From contig DASUSF010000104.1 in assembly GCA_036375275.1 (NCBI GenBank), positions 1 to 7,537 of the forward strand: a stretch of DNA of 7,537 nucleotides, written 5' to 3'. A program made the translations under genes and the position numbers. This document shows positions 1 through 6,244 of the stretch, piece after piece; the stretch's first letter is position 1, and the number at the start of each line of letters is the position of its first letter. Source of the stretch: DASUSF01 sp036375275. GTDB lineage: Bacteria > Pseudomonadota > Alphaproteobacteria > Geminicoccales > Geminicoccaceae. The notes under the pieces were generated by a model that saw nothing but the letters and a program-made list of their open reading frames with translations, was not told the origin of the DNA and did not search any database.

Positions 1-1835
1 TCAGCCTCACCGGCCCGGCCGCGCTCGATCTCGAGGAGCTGCAGAGCGTGCGCGCCGGCGCGACCCTCGCGGCCGTCCTGACCACGCTTGCGGTCAGCCT
101 GCTGCTGGTCTGGGGCCTGGGCTCGGTGCGCCTGATCGCCGCCACCCTGTTCACGTTGGCGATCGGCCTGATCCTGACCGCGGCCTTCGCCGCGCTCGCG
201 ATCGGCCGGCTCAACCTGATCTCGGTCACCTTCGCGGTGCTGTTCGTCGGCCTCGGGGTCGACTTCGGCATCCACCTCGTGCTGCGCTTCCGCGAGGCCC
301 TGGCGGCCGGGATGGAGCGCCGCGACGGGCTGGCGGAGGCGGTGCCAGCGGTCGCCGGCGCGCTTTCGCTGAGCGCTCTCTGCGCCGCCCTCGGCTTTCT
401 GGCGTTCGTCCCGACGGACTACCAGGGCCTCGCCGAGCTCGGGGTGATCTCTGCGGCCGGCATGGCGCTCGCCCTCGTTACCAGCCTGACCCTCCTGCCG
501 GCCCTGCTGTCGCTGTTCGGGCCCGCGCATGCGTCGGCGGTCCCCGCCGCACCCCACAAGATCGCGATCACGCATCGGCCGCGCCTCGTCCTGCCGATCT
601 CGCTCCTGCTCGCCGTCGGCTCGATCTTTGCGTTGCCGATGGTCGGCTTCGACTTCAATCCCCTGAACCTCCAGGACCCGGAGAGCGAGTCCGTGGTCAC
701 CTTCGAGCGCCTCGCCGAGGACCCCCGGACGTCGCCCTACAACATCGACGTAGTCGCCCCGGATCTCGAGGCGGCGAAGGGCCTCGCCGATCGGCTGCGC
801 GCGCTGCCCGCGGTCGGCGAGGTGGTCTCGATCGAGAGCTTCGTGCCGGACGACCAGGCGACCAAGCTCGAAGTGCTCGAATCGCTGGCCTTCTTCCTCG
901 GACCGGTGCTCGAGCCGGCGGACGCGGGCGAGCTCGACCCCGCCGGGCGTCGCGCGGCCTTCGAGCGGCTCCGGGCGACGCTCGAGACCTATTTCGAGGG
1001 CGGTGTGGAGCGCTCGGAGGCGCCGGGCGCCGCGGCGCTGGCGACCGCGCTCGCCCGGTTCGCCGCGGCCGGCCTCGACGAGGCGCGGCTGGACGCGCTC
1101 GACCAGGCTCTGACAGGAGCGCTTCCGACGCTGCTGGATCAGCTCCGCAGCACGATCGACGCCGGGCGGGTCACCTTCGCGGACCTGCCGGAGGAGCTCG
1201 TCGACCGCTGGGTGAGCGACGGCGGCGGCGTCCGGCTGCTGGTCCGCCCGGCCGAGCGGGTCGTCGGCAACGACGAGCTTCGCGCGTTCGCGGAAGCGGT
1301 GCTCGCGGTCGAGCCGGCGGCGACCGGCACGCCCGTGGTCGTGCGCGAGGCGGGACAGGTCGTGATCGGCGCCTTCCGGACCGCGTCCTGGATCGCGCTC
1401 GGCGCGATCTCGCTGGTCCTGATCGTCGTCCTCCGCCGCTTGCCCGACGTGCTCCTGGTCCTGATCCCGCTGCTGCTCGCCGTCCTGTTCACCGCCGCGA
1501 CGGCGGTGCTGCTCGGCGTGCAGCTCAACTTCGCGAACGTGATCGTCCTGCCGCTCCTTCTCGGCCTCGGCGTCAGCGGCGCGATCCACGTCGTGCTCCG
1601 AGCCCGCCAGAGCGGGTCCTCGGAGAACCTCGAGCGGACCAGCACGCCGCGCGCGGTGCTGTTCAGCGCGCTCACCACCATCGCGTCCTTCGGCTCGCTC
1701 GCCGTCTCGGACCATCGGGGGCTTGCCAGCATGGGTCTCCTGCTCACCATCGCGATCCTCTGGAGCCTGGTCTGCACCCTCGTGGTGCTGCCCAACCTCC
1801 TGGCGCTCCGCCGTCCGCGCGGAGGACCATCATGA
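1..1835 (+). CDS. hpnN: HpnN, hopanoid RND/MMPL transporter (5'-truncated by window edge)
   Basis: Inner-membrane RND-superfamily exporter thought to move hopanoids toward the outer membrane. The frame is open from base 3 with no stop, and its first visible residues (SLTGPAALDLEEL) read as conserved protein. The GTG at 48 is therefore internal and the true start lies upstream. About 610 residues are visible; from memory full HpnN is roughly 850-880. Visible order: membrane segments of repeat 1 with GLGVDFGIH (Asp at 261-263) and the following helices to about base 510; a helix near 590-650; a large periplasmic region opening with FDFNPLNLQDPESES; then repeat 2 from about 1370, with LNFANVIVLPLLLGLGV and RAVLFSALTTIASFGSLAVS. 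This two-repeat layout and the FDFNPLNL block are typical of the HpnN family. The second repeat has Ser (1575-1577) where repeat 1 has Asp. The stop overlaps the next start as ATGA. Confidence 0.93.
   Translation, partial: SLTGPAALDLEELQSVRAGATLAAVLTTLAVSLLLVWGLGSVRLIAATLFTLAIGLILTAAFAALAIGRLNLISVTFAVLFVGLGVDFGIHLVLRFREALAAGMERRDGLAEAVPAVAGALSLSALCAALGFLAFVPTDYQGLAELGVISAAGMALALVTSLTLLPALLSLFGPAHASAVPAAPHKIAITHRPRLVLPISLLLAVGSIFALPMVGFDFNPLNLQDPESESVVTFERLAEDPRTSPYNIDVVAPDLEAAKGLADRLRALPAVGEVVSIESFVPDDQATKLEVLESLAFFLGPVLEPADAGELDPAGRRAAFERLRATLETYFEGGVERSEAPGAAALATALARFAAAGLDEARLDALDQALTGALPTLLDQLRSTIDAGRVTFADLPEELVDRWVSDGGGVRLLVRPAERVVGNDELRAFAEAVLAVEPAATGTPVVVREAGQVVIGAFRTASWIALGAISLVLIVVLRRLPDVLLVLIPLLLAVLFTAATAVLLGVQLNFANVIVLPLLLGLGVSGAIHVVLRARQSGSSENLERTSTPRAVLFSALTTIASFGSLAVSDHRGLASMGLLLTIAILWSLVCTLVVLPNLLALRRPRGGPS
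1821..1825 (+). promoter_or_regulatory. Shine-Dalgarno for the nucleotidyltransferase gene
   Basis: GGAGG lies 6 bases before the ATG at 1832, inside the last codons of hpnN. It supports this start and the 4-bp ATGA overlap, an arrangement typical of translational coupling. Confidence 0.7.
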
Positions 1836-2578
1836 AGGTCGCGATGCTCGCCGCCGGCGTCGGCTCCAGGCTCGAGCGCGGGCGGGACGCGCCACCCAAG
1901 GTCCTGCTCCGGTTCGCCGGCCGGAGCCTCCTCGAGCGCCACCTCCGGATGCTCGGCAGCTTCGGCCTCGACGACGTGACCATCGCGACCGGGCACCGCG
2001 CGGGGCTGATCCGGGCCGAGCTCGCGCGCCTCGGCGCCGGCCCGGGCGTGCGGACCCGCTACAACCCGGCCTACGCGCGGAGCAGCCTGTGCTCGCTCTG
2101 GACCCTGCGCGAGGTCTTCCGCGCCGGCGAGCCGGTGCTCTACATGGACGCCGACGTGCTCTACGACCGGCGGATGCTGGAGCGCCTGCTCGATGCGCCG
2201 GAGGAGGACGCGCTGCTGATCGACCGGGACGTCGAGCCGGGCGAGGATCCGATCAAGGTCGGGATGCGCGGCGCCCGGATCGTGGACTTCCACAAGCGCC
2301 TCACGGTGCCGTGCGATCACTGGGCGGAGTGGGTCGGCTTCATGCGCTTCGGACCGGCCGCCGCCAAGGCCCTCGCCCGCCATCTCGACGCGTTCGTCGC
2401 GCACGGACGGACCGGGGTGATCTATGAAGAGCCGATGCGCGCGACGATCCTGGAGCGCGCGACCTTCGCGACGGTCGACATCACCGGGCTGCCCTGGATC
2501 GAAATCGACTTTCCAGAGGACCTCGAGCGTGCGAAGGAGAACATCTTCCCGGAGCTGCAACCCCTGAATGATGGCTGA
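1832..2578 (+). CDS. COG1213-type NTP transferase (phosphocholine/inositol-phosphate cytidylyltransferase-like)
   Basis: Predicted soluble nucleotidyltransferase, 248 aa, close to the usual length for single-domain members. The N-terminus has the nucleotide-binding loop LAAGVGSRL (6-14) followed by PPKVLL (21-26, Lys23). A YNPAY...SLCSLW segment lies at 77-90, a metal-binding DAD at 106-108, and PWIEIDFPEDLERAKE at 221-236, which resembles the acidic C-terminal block of this family. Family members activate phosphocholine, inositol 1-phosphate or sugar phosphates with CTP or another NTP; the actual substrate cannot be read from the sequence. It overlaps hpnN by 4 bp and the downstream CDP-alcohol transferase gene by 11 bp. 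That pairing favours a cytidylyltransferase that makes a CDP-alcohol for its neighbour; this is inference from context. A sugar-1-phosphate nucleotidyltransferase remains the main alternative. Confidence 0.85.
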   Translation: MKVAMLAAGVGSRLERGRDAPPKVLLRFAGRSLLERHLRMLGSFGLDDVTIATGHRAGLIRAELARLGAGPGVRTRYNPAYARSSLCSLWTLREVFRAGEPVLYMDADVLYDRRMLERLLDAPEEDALLIDRDVEPGEDPIKVGMRGARIVDFHKRLTVPCDHWAEWVGFMRFGPAAAKALARHLDAFVAHGRTGVIYEEPMRATILERATFATVDITGLPWIEIDFPEDLERAKENIFPELQPLNDG

Positions 2579-3176
2579 CCCGCCCTACGACCAGCGCCTC
2601 GCGCGCGCACTGGTCCGCCCGCTCCGCCACAGCCCGGTGACGCCCAATGCGGTCACGGCCTCGAGCCTGGTGGTCGGGCTCGGCGCCGCGCTCGCCTACG
2701 CGGCCGGCGGGTGGCTGGTCCATCTCGGCGCGCTCCTCTTCATGCTCGCGTTCCTGCTCGACCACGCCGACGGCGAGCTGGCGCGGATGACCGGGCGGAC
2801 CAGCCTGTTCGGCCACTACTTCGACCTCGCCGCCGGGGGCATGGTGCTGATCGCGCTGTTCATCGGCATGGGGGTCGGCATGAGCCCTGGCACGCTCGGC
2901 GGCCACGCCCGCGTGCTCGGCGCGCTCGCGGGGATCTCGATCGCGCTGATCTTCATCCTCAGGCTCGAGCTCGAGCGGCGCAACGGCAAGGAGGCGACCC
3001 GGCAGCCGGCCTGGACCGGCTTCGAGCTCGAGGACGTGCTCTACCTGCTCGGGCCGGTCACCTGGCTCGGCGCGCTCGAGCCGTTCCTGCTGCTGGCCGG
3101 CATCGGCGCACCGCTCTACGCTCTCCACGTGGTCTGGACCTGCCGTCGCCTCCTCCCCTCGCGGAGCGGCTCGTGA
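2568..3176 (+). CDS. CDP-alcohol phosphatidyltransferase-family membrane protein with a degenerate active-site motif
   Basis: Small integral membrane enzyme, 202 aa. The family moves a phospho-alcohol from a CDP-alcohol to a hydroxyl acceptor in the membrane. It starts with a TPN motif (25-27), then hydrophobic segments at about 30-47, 50-64, 88-106, 115-132 and 160-190. The family signature is D-x2-D-G-x2-A-R-x8-G-x3-D-x3-D. Here Asp65, Asp68, Gly69, Ala72, Arg73, Gly82 and Asp86 are all present at the right spacing, but the fourth Asp is Gly90 (codon 2835-2837). That Asp is the proposed general base, so activity may be altered or absent. Two adjacent ATGs (2568, 2571) are possible starts; a GGAG at 2551-2554 precedes them. 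It overlaps the nucleotidyltransferase by 11 bp and hpnA by 4 bp. No acceptor or headgroup can be assigned. Confidence 0.85.
   Translation: MMADPPYDQRLARALVRPLRHSPVTPNAVTASSLVVGLGAALAYAAGGWLVHLGALLFMLAFLLDHADGELARMTGRTSLFGHYFDLAAGGMVLIALFIGMGVGMSPGTLGGHARVLGALAGISIALIFILRLELERRNGKEATRQPAWTGFELEDVLYLLGPVTWLGALEPFLLLAGIGAPLYALHVVWTCRRLLPSRSGS
3163..3166 (+). promoter_or_regulatory. Shine-Dalgarno deciding the GTG start of hpnA
   Basis: GGAG sits 6 bases before GTG at 3173. The hpnA frame is open far upstream, but the upstream part lies over the CDP-alcohol transferase gene and has no dinucleotide-binding fold. The GTG puts the Rossmann motif at residues 7-13, where SDR proteins have it. Confidence 0.65.
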
Positions 3177-4165
3177 CCACGCTGGTCACCGGCGGGACCG
3201 GCTTCATCGGCTCGGCGGTGGTGCGGGCGCTGCTCGCGCGTGGTGAGGCGGTGCGGGCGCTGGTGCGGCCGGGATACGCGTCCGACAACCTCGCCGGGCT
3301 CGAGGTCGAGCTGGCCTCGGGCGACCTCGCCGAGCCCGCCACCCTCGCCGGCGCCTGCCGCGGCTGCCGCCGCGTGTACCACGTCGCGGCCGACTACCGG
3401 CTCTGGGTCCCGGACCCCGAGCGGCTGTTCCGGGTCAACGTGGCAGGCACGGAGGCGCTGCTGCTCGCCGCGGCCGAGGCCGGGGTCGAGCAGATCCTCT
3501 ACACCAGCAGCGTCGCCGCCCTCGGCCTCCGGCCGGACGGTGGTGAGGCCGACGAGGCGACCGAAGCGCGCCAGGGCGACCTGATCGGGCCGTACAAGCG
3601 CTCCAAGCATCAGGCCGAGCAGCGGGTGCTGGCCCTGATCCGCGAGCGCGGCCTGCCGGTCGTCATCGCCAACCCCTCGACCCCGATCGGGCCGCGCGAC
3701 GTGCGGCCGACCCCGACCGGTCGGATGGTGCTCGAGGCGGCGCGCGGGCGCATGCCGGCCTACGTCGACACCGGGCTGAACGTGGTCCACGTCGACGACG
3801 TCGCGGCCGGCCACCTGCTCGCGATGGACCGGGGCCGGATCGGCGAGCGCTACATCCTGGGCGGCGACAACCTCACGCTCGGGCGGATCCTCGAGATCAT
3901 CGCGCGCCTCGTCGGCCGGCGGCCGCCGAAGATTCGCCTGCCGGCGGGTGCGGTTCTGCCGCTCGCCCATCTGAGCGAGGCCTGGACCCGGCTGACCAGC
4001 CGGGGCGAGCCGCTGGTGACCGTCGACGGCGTCCGGATGAGCCGGAAGCGCATGTTCTTCACCTCCGCCAAGGCGGAGCGCGAGCTCGGCTACGTGCACC
4101 GGCCGGCCGAGCAGGCGCTCGCGGATGCGGTCGCCTGGTTCCGGGCCCGCGGCCTGGTGGCCTGA
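3173..4165 (+). CDS. hpnA: HpnA, hopanoid-associated SDR sugar epimerase/reductase
   Basis: NAD(P)-dependent extended short-chain dehydrogenase/reductase, 330 aa from the GTG start, about the normal HpnA length. Visible features are the Rossmann loop TGGTGFIG (6-13), the SDR Asp near DLAEP (51), TSS (111-113) with the catalytic Ser, and YKRSK (141-145) giving the Tyr-x3-Lys pair. Next comes NPSTPIGPRDVRPTPTG (167-183), which is characteristic of HpnA-type proteins, then VHVDDVAAGH (206-214 region) and ERYILGGDN. All catalytic residues are present. HpnA recurs in hopanoid loci and is annotated as a sugar epimerase or dihydroflavonol-4-reductase-like protein; its substrate is not established as far as I know. 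It starts in a GTGA overlap with the previous stop and is followed after 2 bases by the hpnL-like gene. Confidence 0.92.
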   Translation: MTTLVTGGTGFIGSAVVRALLARGEAVRALVRPGYASDNLAGLEVELASGDLAEPATLAGACRGCRRVYHVAADYRLWVPDPERLFRVNVAGTEALLLAAAEAGVEQILYTSSVAALGLRPDGGEADEATEARQGDLIGPYKRSKHQAEQRVLALIRERGLPVVIANPSTPIGPRDVRPTPTGRMVLEAARGRMPAYVDTGLNVVHVDDVAAGHLLAMDRGRIGERYILGGDNLTLGRILEIIARLVGRRPPKIRLPAGAVLPLAHLSEAWTRLTSRGEPLVTVDGVRMSRKRMFFTSAKAERELGYVHRPAEQALADAVAWFRARGLVA

Positions 4166-4167
4166 CG

Positions 4168-5148
4168 TTGCGGACCGTCACCGCCGTCGCGTGGTTCCTC
4201 GGGCTCGGCCTGATCGTGCTGCTGGTGGTGCATTACGGCGCGGCATCGCTCGGGCATGCGCTGGCGGTCGCCGGAGCCGGGATGCTGCTGGCGCCCCTCG
4301 CCCACCTGCCGAGCCTGATGATCGACGCCCTCGGCTGGTGGCGCCTGCTGCCCGACGACGGCGGCCGTCCCGCCTACCGCTGGCTGCTGCTCTACCGCTG
4401 GGTCGGGGTCGCGGTGAACGGCACGCTGCCGGTCGCCCAGGTCGGCGGCGAGGTGATCCGCGCCCGGCTGGCGGCCCAGAGCGGCCTGTCCGGCGCAGAT
4501 GCCGGAGCCAGCGTGGTGGTCGACCTGACCCTCGGGCTGATGACCCAGATCCTGTTCGCGCTGATCGGCCTCGCCTTTCTGATCGGCCACGGCGCGACGC
4601 CGGTCGGGCTCGGCGCGCTCGCCTTCGCCCTGCTCGCGCTCGCGGGCATGGTCGCGGCCTTCGCGACTGCCCAGGCACGGGGCGTGTTCCGTAAGCTCGC
4701 CCGCCCGATCGCCCGCTCGATCGGCGGCCGTGGCTGGCGCGACCTCGCCGGCGGCGCTTCGGCCCTCGACGGCGCGATCGCGGAGGTCTGGCGGCAGCCG
4801 CGCCGGGTCGCCGAGGCGGCGCTGCTCCGCTTCGCCGGCTGGGTGGTGGGCAGTGCGGAGCTCTGGGTCGCGTTCTGGCTCCTCGGCCAGCCCATCGACC
4901 TCGCGGAGGCGATCGCGCTCGAAGCCACGGCCCAGGTGGTGCGCAGCGCCGCCTTCGTGATCCCGGGCGGCCTCGGCGCGCAGGAAGGCGGCCTCGTGCT
5001 CGCGGGCTCCTGGCTCGGCCTGCCTCCCGACATCACGCTCGCCGCCGCGCTGATCAAGCGGGCGCGCGAGATCATCCTCGGCGTCGGCGGCCTGGTCCTC
5101 TGGTCGCTGATCGAGGGGACGCGCTCGGTCAACGCGCAGAAGGGCTGA
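4168..5148 (+). CDS. hpnL: HpnL-like membrane protein (lysylphosphatidylglycerol synthase TM / flippase-like family)
   Basis: Polytopic inner-membrane protein, 326 aa, of the family sharing the membrane part of lysylphosphatidylglycerol synthase (MprF). Members are thought to flip lipids or lipid-linked groups, but the role of the hopanoid-locus member is not established. Family motifs are NGTLPVAQVGGEVIRAR (84-100), PGGLGAQEGG (266-275) and IKRAREI (296-302). Roughly seven or eight hydrophobic stretches are visible, the first at about 5-22, then about 34-52, 120-140, 145-168, 218-240, 250-282 and 300-315. The start is a TTG two bases after the hpnA stop, with only a weak GGTGG (4156-4160) upstream. 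No ATG or GTG offers a better start before the first helix, so TTG is preferred. It closes the coupled five-gene block. The hpnL symbol rests on family resemblance and context. Confidence 0.82.
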   Translation: MRTVTAVAWFLGLGLIVLLVVHYGAASLGHALAVAGAGMLLAPLAHLPSLMIDALGWWRLLPDDGGRPAYRWLLLYRWVGVAVNGTLPVAQVGGEVIRARLAAQSGLSGADAGASVVVDLTLGLMTQILFALIGLAFLIGHGATPVGLGALAFALLALAGMVAAFATAQARGVFRKLARPIARSIGGRGWRDLAGGASALDGAIAEVWRQPRRVAEAALLRFAGWVVGSAELWVAFWLLGQPIDLAEAIALEATAQVVRSAAFVIPGGLGAQEGGLVLAGSWLGLPPDITLAAALIKRAREIILGVGGLVLWSLIEGTRSVNAQKG

Positions 5149-5199
5149 GGTCGGCGCTGGCCCCGCGGCGGCGTGGCAGCGAAGGACACCGTCCCCCAG

Positions 5200-5228
5200 T
5201 TGATCCCAGGTCCGCTCTGTGATCCTGT
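5200..5228 (+). promoter_or_regulatory. Weak candidate sigma70-type promoter for ispH-hpnH
   Basis: TTGATC at 5200-5205 matches four of six bases of a -35 box. A 17-base spacer leads to TCCTGT at 5223-5228, a poor -10 match. The position fits a start of ispH-hpnH transcription, but GC-rich organisms often use divergent promoters, so this is only a pointer. Read-through from hpnL is equally possible. Confidence 0.2.
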
Positions 5229-5255
5229 TCGGCTCAACGAAGCTTCGAGCACGGC

Positions 5256-5262
5256 GGGGAGG
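5256..5262 (+). promoter_or_regulatory. Strong Shine-Dalgarno for ispH
   Basis: GGGGAGG ends 8 bases before the ATG at 5271, the strongest ribosome-binding site in the window. It supports this start over the in-frame ATG at 5277. Confidence 0.75.
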
Positions 5263-5270
5263 AAACGCCC

Positions 5271-6233
5271 ATGGACATGCCGCCGCTCCGCGTGGTCCTC
5301 GCTCAGCCGCGCGGCTTCTGCGCCGGGGTCGAACGAGCGATCGCGATCGTCGAGCGCGCCCTGGAGCGCTACGGCGCGCCGGTCTACGTGCGCCACGAGA
5401 TCGTCCACAACCGGCACGTGGTGCAGGATCTCGAGAGCAAGGGCGCGCGCTTCGTCAAGGAGGTCGACGAGATCCCCGAAGGGGCGATCACGGTGTTCAG
5501 CGCGCACGGCGTCTCGGCGCGGGTCGAGCGCGCCGGGAGGGACCGCGGCCTGTCGGTCATCGATGCCGCCTGCCCCCTGGTCACCAAGGTCCACAAGGAG
5601 GGCCAGCGCTACGCCGCGCGCGGCTTCGACGTGGTGCTGATCGGCCACGCCGGGCACCCTGAGGTGGAAGGCACCATGGGCCGGATCGACGGCACGGTCC
5701 ACCTGATCTCGGAGGCCGCCGAGGTCGACCGCCTCGAGCCCAGGGACCCCGCGAAGCTCGCCTTCGTCACCCAGACGACACTCAGCGTCGACGACACCCG
5801 GGACGTGATCCAGGCGCTCCGCCGCCGCTTCCCGGCGATCGTCGGGCCCGATACCCGGGACATCTGCTACGCCACCCAGAACCGCCAGAGCGCGGTCCGG
5901 GCGCTCGCCACCGAGGTCGACCTGATCCTGGTGGTCGGCGCCGGCAACAGCTCGAACTCCAACCGGCTGCGCGAGATCGGCGCCGCGACCGGAACCCCGA
6001 GCCACCTGGTCGGCAGCGCGGACGCCCTGGAGCTCGAATGGCTGGAGGGGGTGCGCTCTATCGGCATCACCGCAGGTGCATCCGCACCGGAAAGCCTCGT
6101 CCAGGGATTGATCGACCGCCTCCGGACCCACTATGCCGTGAGCGTCGAAACGCTCGCGGGGATCGTCGAGAACGTCCAGTTCCGGCTGCCCGACGAGCTC
6201 GCTGAGCGCGCCCCGGTTTCGGCCGCTCGTTAG
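5271..6233 (+). CDS. ispH: IspH, 4-hydroxy-3-methylbut-2-enyl diphosphate reductase
   Basis: Cytosolic iron-sulfur enzyme of the MEP pathway. It reduces HMB-PP to IPP and DMAPP, the C5 units that build squalene and hopene. At 320 aa it is normal length. The three cluster-binding cysteines are present: Cys17 (GFCAGV), Cys101 (AACPLV) and Cys199 (DICYAT). The substrate-binding set is also intact: His46 (EIVHN), His79 (SAHG), His129 with Glu131 (GHPEVEGT), the TQTT run at 167-170, SSNSNR (227-232) and Ser271 (GASAPE). Everything needed for activity is therefore visible. It is 11 bases upstream of hpnH and probably cotranscribed with it; ispH next to hopanoid genes is known in other bacteria such as Zymomonas. 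This may be the only ispH or a second, pathway-dedicated copy; the window cannot tell. Confidence 0.97.
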   Translation: MDMPPLRVVLAQPRGFCAGVERAIAIVERALERYGAPVYVRHEIVHNRHVVQDLESKGARFVKEVDEIPEGAITVFSAHGVSARVERAGRDRGLSVIDAACPLVTKVHKEGQRYAARGFDVVLIGHAGHPEVEGTMGRIDGTVHLISEAAEVDRLEPRDPAKLAFVTQTTLSVDDTRDVIQALRRRFPAIVGPDTRDICYATQNRQSAVRALATEVDLILVVGAGNSSNSNRLREIGAATGTPSHLVGSADALELEWLEGVRSIGITAGASAPESLVQGLIDRLRTHYAVSVETLAGIVENVQFRLPDELAERAPVSAAR

Positions 6234-6239
6234 GAAGGA
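6232..6239 (+). promoter_or_regulatory. Shine-Dalgarno for hpnH
   Basis: AGGAAGGA begins within the TAG stop of ispH and ends 5 bases before the ATG at 6245. The close spacing suggests ispH and hpnH are translated from one mRNA. Confidence 0.7.
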
Positions 6240-6244
6240 CAAGG

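Larger units (their letters stand above)
5149..5270 (+). other. 122-bp intergenic region between hpnL and ispH
   Basis: This is the only sizeable non-coding stretch in the window. It looks less GC-rich than the flanking genes in its second half. No convincing terminator is present: short GC-rich complementarity around 5157-5180 lacks a T-tract. It ends in a strong ribosome-binding site for ispH. It may hold a promoter, considered separately. Confidence 0.6.

Noticed and set aside
2963..2975. CTCGAG tandem palindrome in the CDP-alcohol transferase gene
   Set aside because: It is explained by a Leu-Glu-Leu-Glu coding run with favoured GC-ending codons.
2711..3172. N-terminal extension of the hpnA frame from an upstream ATG
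   Set aside because: It overlaps the CDP-alcohol transferase gene and encodes an Arg/Ala/Pro-rich shadow. The GTG at 3173 has a Shine-Dalgarno and gives the normal HpnA length.
3116..4099. 327-codon minus-strand open frame opposite hpnA
   Set aside because: It is a shadow of the well-supported hpnA frame, with His/Arg/Asp-rich composition and no family motifs.
5157..5180. GC-rich complementarity suggesting a terminator after hpnL
   Set aside because: Only about four consecutive pairs form around the loop and there is no T-tract.
5201..5225. Direct repeat TGATCC with a 19-base period in the intergenic gap
   Set aside because: Six bases repeated once is too short to support an operator and could be chance.
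5337..5350. GCGATCGC palindrome near the start of ispH
   Set aside because: It encodes a conserved Ala-Ile-Ala-Ile stretch and is not repeated as an array.
5173..5640. Possible small gene starting in the hpnL-ispH gap
   Set aside because: It runs out of frame into ispH and becomes Ser/Arg-rich with no ribosome-binding site, so it is a shadow.
4392..6242. 616-codon minus-strand open frame
   Set aside because: It lies antisense to hpnL and ispH, both of which have clear family motifs, and it spans the intergenic gap. Its translation is low-complexity Arg/Ala/Asp-rich, as expected of an antisense shadow at high GC.
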